Of a stretch of DNA of 64,000 nt, positions 32,919 through 43,013 are shown piece by piece. Source of the DNA: Prototheca cutis (Eukaryota > Chlorophyta > Trebouxiophyceae > Chlorellales > Chlorellaceae); the NCBI GenBank assembly GCA_002897115.2, contig BCIH01000003.1, positions 1,051,561 to 1,115,560 of the forward strand. The letters are read 5' to 3'. Under the pieces are notes generated by a model that was given only the letters and a program-made list of their open reading frames with translations, was not told the DNA's origin and searched no databases. Position 1 is the first letter of the stretch; every line of letters begins with the position of its first letter. A program made the translations under genes and the position numbers.

Positions 32919-33562
32919 AAGGCGTTTTTTGAATATGGACATCAACCAACACCAGTCACCACAGCTTCTCAGCCCGATGATGAAGCCCAGCACATGGACG
33001 ACTGGCACGATCTGAGCCAGGTGGCGGATGGCTGTTGGGACAGCCGCCGGCAGCGCCGGCCCAATCCCCGCTATGCCGTGCAGGATTCACCACGAGACAT
33101 CCATGCTACCAGATCCCAGCAGGCTGCTGTGGACAGCCAGCTGGTCCTGCTGACCCCGAATGCGGCACCCCAAAGTGGGGACAATGCCGGACCTTCAACC
33201 CCTGCCCCTCGCCACCCCCCACAAGACTTTGTCATCAACTGCATCGTGCAGTACCGCATGCTAAAGAACCCACATGCACCGAAGGATGGCCATCTTCGAT
33301 TCACTCGGGAAATACTAAGCACCCGCTCCCCGGAACCCGTCGACAAGTGAGCAACAGAGCTGGAAGAAGAAGTGCTCTGGGCTGAAATGCCTCCCAACCC
33401 AGGCTCTGGATCCAAGAAGCGGAAGATCGGGTGGCAGACAGAACCGTAGCTGCCAGAAGTACAGGCGGAGGACCACAGCGAGACCAGATGCAGCTGCTGA
33501 GGCCCAGAAAACGGTGGCCACGACATTGCCTGTTGCTGAACTTGAATCCGATCCGTAGATAG
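32919..33562 (+). CDS. Unrecognised two-exon candidate between the transporter copies
   Basis: Exon 32919-33346 follows a GATTAG acceptor and ends at a GTGAGC donor (phase 2). Exon 33403-33562 follows CAACCCAG and ends in TAG. Joined, they read KAFFEYGHQPTPVTTASQPD, DDWHDLSQVADGCWDSRRQR, a disordered Pro-rich middle, FVINCIVQYRMLKNPHAPKD and, in the second exon, LWIQEAEDRVADRTVAARST. The frame is continuous for 195 codons with a protein-like composition. No start codon and no family are recognisable; earlier exons would have to lie to the left, on the strand opposite the Fanzor-like fragment. The second intron would be only 56 bases, short for this window. It may belong to the same mobile or decayed insertion. 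Confidence 0.28.
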
Positions 33563-34222
33563 ATTGACCTGTCTTCATCTGCACAGTACTCCCCTTGATT
33601 TGACAAAATCGTGGACAATTTAATGATGGCATGGAGGTGTAAGACGAGATTTTCTTCTGAAATCAGCCCACACAGCACCTGCTCGGGGCCCAAACAGTGT
33701 ATGGCCCAGTCCTTGCCAACCCTAGGAGTGCTTGCTGGCGGCGCGTTTGAAGAATGTCAAGGGCCGCCGAACGAGAAACCGACATAATCGCAACTCCCAT
33801 CTGCACCCTCAATCCTTTCATTATCTTGATTTCTGGGGTAACAGGCGTTGCGAGGGGCCTACACGCGTGGCTTGGTGGCCCACCCCCCCCCGCAGTTGCG
33901 CAGCCCCCGAACGTCGAAGGGCGGTTGCCCACGAACGCGCTCCTTTCTGGCCCTGCCCTGTTGTCAAACCGTGCTTTGGGTGCGGAATAAACATCATCGT
34001 GCAGTCGCACGAGAGGGCCACCGCACGGGTGGTGCACCGGAGGGGATTGTCGAGTGTGGTGCTATTCATTCATTCACGCCGTACAGGCCGCGCGGTGCCC
34101 GATCCAGGTTGCAACTATGACGTAAAGGAATGAGCGATCCCATGCGCAATGCTGCAGCATTACTGACATTGTTTTAGCATGGTAACGTAGGCATCTGTGT
34201 TGTAACCTGGCTGCTGGAAGAA
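33563..34222. other. Intergenic, 5' of transporter copy B
   Basis: 660 bases. Holds the promoter of copy B, but no gene or clear element is visible. Confidence 0.4.
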
Positions 34223-36768
34223 ATGAGCGGGGGCGGGGTGTCGCCGGAAGGCGCCCACGCCCACGGCTCGCTCAAGAGCTATGCAGCATGCCTCCGCAAC
34301 AATCCAGCCTTCCTCTGGCTATGGATCGCAGAATGCATCAATACCATGGGCAGCTGGTTCAAGTGAGGAGTGTGGCATGCGGAATTGAGTGGGAGTAGGG
34401 TTTTCAAACCCACCAGTCGGGCGTTGCTGCCCAAGCTTCCGCGGCACACCCCGGCAAAGGAGGCGCCGTAGATATGGCAGGGCAGACCACTCCCAGAACA
34501 TACCCGCCGTCTGCACCCACCCATGCAGCTATGTAGCGACTCTGGACTTGACAAGTGACTTTACAGGAGGCTCTGGCATGGCAGTGGCAGTTGTGGTCTT
34601 GATCCACTTCCTTCCCTCCCTTGTCCTGTCTCCCGTCGCCGGTGCTGTGGCAGACAGGCATGTGTTTCTTATGCTGAGGGGCTGAGGGAATGGAGTTGTG
34701 CCATGGCATCTGGAACTGCTTGTCATTGTCTCCTTGTTGGTAGAATGCTCAAGCTGCCATGGACAATGCTGCGGCCCTGCCTGCTCTGTTGACACGTAAT
34801 AGGCACCCTCATTGCCGCGCACACTCCCCTCTCCATCGACGCCACCATACCTCCAATGCCCCTGCATGCACCCAACAGGTTCAATCGTGTGCGGGTTCTG
34901 ATCTGGACATCGCTGATCGACTGCGTTGTGGTGTCGCTGCTGGCCACGGTACGGCGTCCGGAGCACATGACCCGGATGTGTGTGCTGCTGCTGCTCCAAT
35001 TCACCAGCTGGGCATTCTACAGCCCGGCCCGTGCCGCACTGCTCCCCGTCGTTGTCAGANCCGCGGATCTGCCGGCCGCCACACTGCTGGACTCGTTCTC
35101 CTGGTCGCTCACCGGGGCCATCGCCTCCAGCCTGGGCGGCGTCGTGGCCTCCAAGATGGGCATCCAGGCCTGCTTCTTGCTGGTAGGATGACAGTGAAGG
35201 GGTAATTGCTTTTCTTGTTTGTTTTCTGAATTTTCTTTTAGGACAGGATTTTGTGTCCCCCAAGGGTCTGTCTCCACGGTCGGGCGCCTGACTGGCATGC
35301 TGTGCGCTGAAAACAGGTGCCTGTGGCGTTGTGTCATACTCCCTGCCATCTCCCGTGAATACACAAACACAGGATGCGGCGACGTATGTCATCAGCGCAG
35401 TGTGCGCGACGCAAATTCCGGCGGGGCTGGGAGTTCCGGGGGCCAACCCCTTTGGTGTGGGTGCCAAGGCGTCTGAAGAGGAGGGAGAGGGGGCCGCGCC
35501 GCTGGGGGGGGACAGCCTCGCCCAGTCCGGAGGCCTGCCTTCGGGGCGACTGACTGCCTCGGGTGGCGGTGGCAGCAGCCTGGGCCACGTGGCGCCGCAG
35601 GGGGACCTGTCGGCCCTGTCGGAGCTCCGAAGCACCGAGGTGCCTCAGGGACCAGTGCCTAGCACGGCGGCCGCACTGCGCTCGCATCTGCGGGGCACGC
35701 TGTCGGGCATCGCAGAAGGCTGGACGTACGTCCTGGCCCAGGAAAACCGGGACATCCTTGGGATTGCAACGATCAAGGCCGCCGGCGCCATCTCTTGGGG
35801 TGCCATCGACATTGTCAATGTACTATTCTTGTGACTTTTTTTTTTTTTGGGGGGGGGGGGGGGGTGTTTGAAGAACAAGACGAGAAACAAGACACGGCGC
35901 ACCGTACCTCGGCCCCCTCACCATCCCAGCCAAGCCTCAAATCCCCCCCCCCCCCAAAAAAAAAATAAAAATAAAAATACTTCAGGTTCGGTTTAGCAAG
36001 ATGTCTGGGATGCAGTCATTGGGCGATGCGCCCGTGACCATGGGCCTCATTTTTGGCATGGTAGGCNTGGGCAGCACAGTAGGGCCCCTGGCCCTCAACC
36101 CCTACATCCCGCCGCNTGTGCCGCAGCTTTGTGCAGGGTCGGCAGCTGCGCTGGCGATATTGACCCTGGGGTACACCATCATGCTCGCGGCCCCAAACAT
36201 CTATGTCGTCCTCCTCGCAACCTTTGTCCGTGCCATGGGTGAGTGGGGAGGGGGTTGTTTGCTTGCTTGCTTCTTCTTGTTGTTGTTGCCCCACCNCGAA
36301 GCTCCAGACTCCTGACCAAACGATTCAAACGCTGTAGGGTCGAGCTCGCTGTGGGTGTTCAGCAGCCTGGCCATGCAGTTGAGGGTGCCCGGCGCACTCC
36401 TGGGCCGGCTGAGCGCGTGGGAGCTCGCGGCCTATACGGTCTCCGAGTCTGCTTCGGGCGTGGCAACGGGCCTGGCATTTGATGCAGCAGGGCTTTCCAT
36501 GCATCAGCTCCTCGCCGCTGTGTTGGTCGTATCGGCCGCGTGCTCGCTGGGCTATGGCATCTGGGCGACCAAAGGCGTCCGGGCCGCACACGTCACCGCT
36601 GCGAGCCAGGCAGTCTACGTACCCGTGGCGGCCAGTGACACCTGGCTGGCCGATGCGCCTCCTGCCGCCGACACCTGGCACGCATCTGATGTCGAGCTTG
36701 TGTCGGTGGCGGACAACCAAGCCAACCGTGCCCGGCCGCAACAGCCAGACAGGGTGGGTGCCTTTTAA
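34223..36768 (+). CDS. MFS transporter, EntS/MFS_3-like, tandem copy B
   Basis: Six exons, 34223-34362, 34529-34657, 34879-35182, 35373-35819, 35986-36238 and 36338-36768, give 567 residues. The fold and motifs are as in copy A: NNPAFLWLWIAECINTMGSW, LIHFLPSLVLSPVAGAVA, RAALLPVVVR, SWSLTGAIASSLGGVVASK, GIATIKAAGAISWGAIDIVN, PVTMGLIFGMVG and LQLRVPGALLGRLSAWELA. All five intron phases match copy A, and exons 2, 3 and 5 have the same lengths (129, 304 and 253 bases). The exon 4 loop and the C-terminal tail have diverged. Intron 2 starts GCATGT after CAG, where copy A has GTCGGC; both join the same split Arg codon. Intron 4 contains long T, G, C and A runs. Confidence 0.92.
35836..35866. repeat. 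T13-G18 homopolymer block in an MFS copy B intron
   Basis: About 13 T then about 18 G bases, 16 bases after the exon 4 donor. Confidence 0.95.
35944..35977. repeat. C12-A-rich block in the same intron
   Basis: A run of about 12 C followed by A-rich TAAAA units, ending six bases before the acceptor TTCAG at 35981-35985. It looks like the complement of the T/G block 100 bases upstream, so intron 4 could fold into a hairpin. Confidence 0.8.
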
Positions 36769-38630
36769 TTAAACGATGACCGAAGCACACCGCCTATAGG
36801 GTTGACTTCTGACCGTCACCACAGCTGTCATCGTTGTGCCCTGTACCTTGTCGTTGCTTGAAAAGTGCTCTGTATCCCTTTCGTTCTTGCTCTGCTGGTA
36901 TCACCGGCCCATTCCTCAGCCAAGCCCGTGCTCCGAGAAATAAAAGGGACCAGCTCTCTGCCTGCAGCTGGTTCTCGTAGAAACCATTTTCCCTCTCAAN
37001 TATCCGACAGCCNCTTGGTTCACCAAACTGCTATTCTCGCTCCTCACAGTACGTCACTCTCAAATGGGGATCCATTGCACCGACGCCCCAAATTGCCCTG
37101 GCCAGGGCTGGACGGCGTCGAGCAAACGCACACACTGAAGTGCAAAAAGAAAGGGGTGGTTTCATGTCTGGCAGCGACCTGATGCTCCCCGAGAGTGGAG
37201 AGGGAGCAGGGAGGTGCTGCACGCAGGACTGGGGTGCCAACGTGCGGGGAGGNCGGGGGGTGATGGCACCAGGACAGGGACCGGCGACGTCAGACTGGGC
37301 CGATCCCAGGGTCAAGTACAAGCGCCCACATCAGTGCTGGTCACAGAGGAGCACAAAGCTTATGTATGACGTCGAATACACTGACTCACAAGCTGCAAGC
37401 CCGGGATCACAAGGGGGACAGGCCAACAAGAGAAAACACAGGGGTCGACCAGGGAGAGGGCTCCCTTCCCGCGCCTGCCGTGCCATGGCAACCCCCCTCC
37501 CCGGCCGAGGATTGGCCGAGGAGGTGGAAACAAAGAAAAGCACACGGCCCTCTCCGGAGGTACGATGGGGACACAGCGCCAAGCGCAGAGACGGGGCTCA
37601 CACGAACGGGAGCTCGCCGTGACGAGCCAGCACGGGCGTCTGCCCGTCGGTCGTCGCCCTGGCGTTCCGGGGAGGGCCGCGGCGAGAGATGGCGGCCGGC
37701 CCGGGCNCAGGCGCGCCAGCCCTGGGCGGGGCTGTGCAGCTGGGTACCGCCGGCGCAGGCCGCACACACAAGGGCTCGACGAGGGCCGAGCCCTCCAGCC
37801 CCACCAGGGCCGGGCAGCCTGCCGAGGGAAGGGCCCGAACAAATACACGGGCCAAATGATCAACAACGCACGTATCCACGGACATGCTGCCCGGCACATC
37901 GGGGCCCATCAGCATGGCGGTGGGAGCNCGGCACATGCATTGCAAGGCCGCGTGGTTATGCTTGCCGACGCGTCGGTGGGGTGAGCATGTGGAGTGGGGA
38001 CAGGTCTTTCTTTTGGCGGGGTGGGGGTGGAAGTGAGACCTACGGGAGCTCCGTGCCCCGCCGTCCCCAACACCGNGGGGGTACGGAGGAGAGGCAGGGG
38101 ATGCGCAGTAGGACACGGCTGCNCCCGCAGCGAGGCCAAAAAAACCGCCGGCGGCGCAGCAGCATCGGGACGTCGCACGCACGCATTTTGTTTCGAAAGG
38201 GAGAGGACTGTTGAAGCGAAGCAGCAGCGGCCCCGGCGCCGGTGCGGTGCCACTGCAGGCCCGAAAAACGGCGGGCGCCGCTGCTCCGGGCAATTTGACT
38301 TCGACCGCGCACGCAGGTCTAGCAACGATCCTATGGCTGGGCAAAAAAGAAGAGGTGCATTTGCGCAAAGAGCAGCAGCGAGCGCCAGGCCGACCGAGGA
38401 CGCCCAGCCAGGCCTGGCGCGTGCTTGTCCAAGAGAAAAACCGAAAGGGAAATCTGTAAGCGTGCGCGGAGCCGCGCGGAGCGGAAAGATGGTGGAGGAG
38501 TTGGTGGTGAGTTGGTGANGAGGGTGTGGGGGGCTGGGGGTGAGGAGAGGGGGCCTGCAGAGCANCCCCTCCCTTCCCACCCTCCTTAGGCACCCACTCG
38601 ACTGCCCACCAGGCATCGGTGGCGGGCGTC
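36769..38630. other. Convergent intergenic region, no supported gene
   Basis: 1.9 kb between the stop codons of transporter copy B and the Gln/Ala-rich gene. Several long frames are open on both strands here, but they have skewed Arg/Pro/Gly-rich composition typical of GC-rich non-coding DNA, and no domain is recognisable in any of them. Confidence 0.45.
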
Positions 38631-41600
38631 TTAGGTGAATCCAGTGCCCCAGCTGAAGTTGAGGCCCTGGAATGTGCCGGCCTGCATGGAAAACGGCGGG
38701 AATGGCTCCATGCTTGTCCGTGCAAATGGCCAGCCAACCGTGTCCAGCGCAACAAACACCCCCCCAAAAAAATTCTTCTCCCGTTCCAAACACACCTGCT
38801 GCTGCTGCTGCTGCTGCTGAGATGGGCCTGCGGGCGCAGCGCCCGACCCTGCACCGGCCGGCGGGGCGCCCCAGAGCAGTGTCTGCGGCGCTGCGGCTGC
38901 CGGCGGCAGAGGAGCGGGAGGCCCCACGGCGGCGGAGGAGGCCGGGCGCCACGCGGCGGCCGCAGCNCCNCGAGCGTCGAGCAGGGCTTCCACAGAGGGC
39001 AGGTCCAGCAGCGCGTCTGGCAGCGGCACAGACGACGAGTGCGGCAGGGACGAGGACTGCAGGACGGACGCCGCGGCGGATGATGCACCCCCGCCCGCCG
39101 ACAACCACAGCGACCCAGCACCCTCACCGGGTGCCGGCCGTGCGGGGGGCGCCGACTGCGCGCGCGTGGCCGCGTCATCTTCGCGGTTCGATGCACTACC
39201 ATCATCGTCGCAATTGCCGGGCTCCTCCTCCTCCTCATCCCCACCACCGCCGCTGCCGAGCTCCAGCTCGCCCAGCAGTGCGGCCGTTGCCGCGGCCCCC
39301 GCGCCATCGCCGCCACCGAAAAAACCGTACTGCGCTGCGTCAAATGGCTCGGCCGCCAAGGCCGACACCTTGGCCGCGATGGCCGCCTCGTCGACGGGCC
39401 GCCGCAGCGCCTGGGCTGCAGTCGCTGCAGCACCAGGGGCATCACCGCCGATCCGCCCCTGCGATGCATCTCCTTCTTCACTGTCGAGGTCGTCGAGGGC
39501 AAAGGCCACCTCGTCCTCGTCCGAGGCCGAGCGGGGTGGTGGGGGCCGGGCCGTGGCGGCGGTGGCAGGCGAGGGCGAGGGCGGCGGGGACGGCCCCGCG
39601 CCACCCGCCAAAGACGGTGCCGTTGCGGCCCCAGACGGCGCGATCCCCGTCACCGATGGCACCCGCACGGGGCTGCCCCTCGCCGAGCCGCGGCGCGGCG
39701 TGGACACTGGCAGCCCCGCCCGCGCCCCCNCTGCACCACCGCCAATGCCACCCCCAGTCGCGGTTTCACGAGCGTGGGCTTCGGCGACGACACGGACATC
39801 CGAGGCCGAGAGCCCGCCCAGCAGACCCGCCTCCACGGCCGCGTCGACGCCGATGCGCAGCTGCGCCAGCGTCGCGCCAATGTACTGCAGCGTCTGCACC
39901 GGGTCGGCCGAAGCCGCTGCGCCGGCGCCGGGCGTCGCGGCGTTGGGGGGCGCAGACAGCTGCTGCTGTCCGGGAATCGGTTCCCCGCCGGCGCGGCGCG
40001 GGGCCGTCCAGGCTGCCGCATTCCACCCGGTCGTCGCCGGTGCCAGCGGTGGCGCGGGGGGCGCGCCGTAGCCCTGCGTTGCATTTCGTGCCCCGTACAC
40101 ACCTTGCTGCTGCTGCTGCTGCTGGGCATGCACGTCGCCGCCGCCNGCACCGAGAAGCTGGGCCCAGGCCGCAGAAGTCTGGGGATCAACGGCGCCAAAC
40201 CCCTGGCGCTGCAGCGCGGCTAGCGTCGCGGCGTCCAGGCCCCCGCCAGCACGAGGCTGCTGCGGGANGGTCGGCGACGCCATGTGGGCCTGGGCATGGC
40301 CCCCGCCGGGGGTCGTCGCGCCCGCGCGCCCGCCGCCGCCGAACTGCGCCAGCTGCTGCAGCAGNGCGGCCGAGGCCGGACCCCAACCCGCCTGACTGGC
40401 CTGCCCGGCGGCNGGATTCCCCCCNGCACCAGACCCAAACAGCTGCGAGGGCAGAGCTGCCGCGGCGCCATAGNGCTGCTGCTGCTGCTGCTGGGCTGCG
40501 GCCGCGGCTTGCTGCTGGGCCTGGAGGTACTGCTGCGCNGCCTGGGCCTGCAGGTACTGCTGCATCTGCAGCTGCGCCGCCTGCTGCGCCGCTGCGGCTT
40601 GCTGCTGCTGTTGTTGTTGCTGCTGCTGCTGCAGGGCGTACGCGCCGCCCTGCGCGCCCGCACCCCCGAGCCCGAGATGCGCCAGGAGATTGGCCTGCTG
40701 CGTGGGCGTCAGCANGCCCGCCCGCAGGAGAAGACCNGCCTGCTGGACCATCGTGTTCTGGTTCTGGGCTGCTGCGGCGGCCGCCGCCGCGACACCGGCG
40801 GCCTGCTGTTGCTGCTGCTGCGCGGCAGCAGCAGCCGCGGCTGCTGCGGCTGCTGCCGCGGCCACGTGGTTGGCGCCACCCGCCCCAGCCCCCGCCGTGG
40901 GAAGGCCGCCGCCCNCGCCGCTGGCCAGCANGCGCTGGAGCAGNGCGGGGTTGTTGTACATGGCCCCCAGCGCGGCCGCCTGCTGGGCAGCAGTGGCCTG
41001 CTGGCTCCGCAGCATCGCCGCCTGGCGCAGCGCCGCGGCCTGCTGCGCGGTCAGGCCAGCCATGCCGCCCAGTGCCGCGGTCGGCGTCGCGGCGGGCGTG
41101 GTGTGCCCGCTGCGTGCACTGCCGGGCTGCGACCCTGGTGCGGGGCTGTAGCTCCGACGGAGGTTGGCGTGCACGGCCGCAGTGCCGGCGTCTGCGCGGT
41201 GCAAGAGAGTTGTGGTGGTGGTGGGTTGGGTTGGTCGGATGCCAAGTGAGGCTGTCGCAAAACGGGACACCAAGCAAGCCACGAAGGGCATGAGCCAAGA
41301 AGCAAAGCCCAGGGTCGGCGAGGCATGGCCCAGTGTCCACCCCTCTCCCCAAAATATCCATGCGGCCCCTGGCTGCCATCATCAACACCGACCACACACA
41401 GACACGGTCCCACACAAAACTCACGTTGCTGCTGCTGCTGTTGCGCTGCAGCCGCTGCAGCATACTGCTGTTGCAGTGCCTGTAGCGTCGACATCTGGCC
41501 GGCCTTGGCCGCTGCCTGACCGGGGGCGGTGCCCCAGGAACCCTGCGCGGCGACGCCGGCGTTCGTCTGCATGGGGCAGGACCACGGCAAGCGTCGGTCG

Positions 41601-42110
41601 CCGATCNTCGCAAACATGGGAGCTCCTCCCAGCGAGTGGCGCTGCGCCCCCCACCAACCCACATGCATGCGCTGCATTCATCGACACGCAAACTCCCGGC
41701 TGGCGTCATTGGGGCCTGCCACCCCGTGCCAGCCCCACGGTGCACATGCCCCAAACGAAGTCACACCCGTCACTCACAAAGGCATTGATGCCCGGGGAAG
41801 GCTGGCGCCTCAGTCCTCCATCCAGCGAGGAGGCCGCGCTCACACTGTGCACCAGCTGGGGATGGTTGCCCTGCCCTCCAAAGTTGGGCGCTGGAGAGCC
41901 CGCGAACGCCGGGTTCCCCAGGAGATCCAGNGAGCCTGACACGCTCCCCGTGCGGGGGGACGCCGTGGCAGACACGGCGGGGCTGGGTCCCAGCACCAAG
42001 CCCAAGCCGGGGCCCTGGGGCTGATCGCCTGTCCCGACCACTGGCGCCGCACCCAAACCAGCAGCAGGCCGGTGCTGTGCCGTCTCTTCAAACTTGGTTG
42101 GTTCCGCCAT
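38631..42110 (-). CDS. Gln/Ala-rich low-complexity protein, 973 residues
   Basis: Minus-strand exons 42110-41778, 41566-41425, 41191-38796 and 38681-38631 join in phase. I chose the ATG at 42110 (MAEPTKFEETAQHRPAAG). Nearly all of the protein is disordered: Gly/Pro/Ser-rich at the start, then runs of glutamine (up to about 11) and alanine (up to about 14) between residues 160 and 460. A mid-region helix (QTLQYIGATLAQLRIGVDAA, then GGLSASDVRVVAEAHAR) is the only part likely to fold. An acidic stretch (DEDEVAFALDDLDSEEGDAS) and another Asp/Glu run follow. The tail reads AGTFQGLNFSWGTGF. The last intron is inferred because reading through it would put an unrelated segment after the final CAG run. 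PolyQ/polyA plus acidic blocks suggest a transcription or RNA-granule factor, but this is inference. No family is recognised. Confidence 0.75.
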
Positions 42111-43013
42111 GACCTCTTCCAACTGCGGAAAGTGATGTGCAGGTAGCCCTGCTCTGAACCAGGGGCCTTGCGCGGATGCAGCGCCGGGTCCCCGACACCG
42201 CCGGCCACAGCCCACGGTGATCGACATGCAGTTCGACATTCGCAAGCACGGACCATGCACCATGATTAGCTCAATGGCTTGGCCACGAGAGCGGCAAGTC
42301 AGTTCGCAGCCTAGTCTGAACCGGCCTGGGACCCGAGGTTTTTACTCAAGCTTTGCCAGACTGGCAACGGGTCCCTTCCCCGCGCCATGCGCCTGCCACA
42401 ATGCGCCCATGCATCACTCACCAATGCTGGAATGTTCAAAGCTTTCAATTCTGCAGAGCTCCTCCCGTCCGAACACCCATCGTCTTTATTCAGGCCCCGG
42501 TCGATGTGTGCAGTGACAGGGTGCGGCCCCGCCCGGTCTCCTGACGGTCCCTAGACTTCTGGCGCACTATCGCCAATGCAAATGCGAGACGTGCGGAGTG
42601 CTCTCAGCACTGGAAGCAGCGTTGGTCTGGCCGGCGGGGGTCCCGACCCGGGCCTCATCTCTCCCACACAGGATGCACAGGAATCGCGTTTCTTTGAAGA
42701 TGCAATTCGACCCCGGCCCCCCTTTTTTGCAATTGCAACCATCCCCCACAAAATTTCAGCAGCCATATCCTTTCTCCTTCCTGCTGTAACATTTCAAAAC
42801 CCCTGTGTTGTTGGGTATCCTTATCNTTTGGTGTCCTGGGTTTTGTATTTCGATGGTCACATGAAGGCCATCATCGGAGGGTGCGCTGCCATCCGGTGAG
42901 CGTTGATGTCGCACGCGCCCAGTGCCTCCTTTCTCCCCANACATGCGTACAGAAACACATGTGTGCATGCACATACACACACACGCTTGCATATCCGACA
43001 CGCTTGGATTCAT
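42111..43013. other. Intergenic, between two minus-strand genes
   Basis: 900 bases: the promoter side of the Gln/Ala-rich gene and the 3' flank of NUP93. No gene seen. Confidence 0.4.

Noticed and set aside
37598..39604. A long minus-strand frame (over 660 codons) covering the intergenic region and the end of the Gln/Ala-rich gene
   Set aside because: It is in another frame than the supported gene, is Arg/Pro/Ser-rich, and shows no recognisable domain; GC-rich DNA lacks stops by composition.
38672..41293. An 873-codon open frame on the plus strand, antisense to the Gln/Ala-rich gene
   Set aside because: It mirrors GC-rich CAG/GCC codons of the minus-strand gene and reads as Arg/Pro/Ala-rich low complexity with no domain, whereas the minus strand has splice sites and a coherent frame.
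42268..42278. TAGCTCAATGG, a perfect match to the tRNA A-box consensus
   Set aside because: No matching B box at the right distance (the nearest, AGTTCGCAGCC, breaks the consensus), and the D stem would need an 18-base loop; no acceptor stem pairs.
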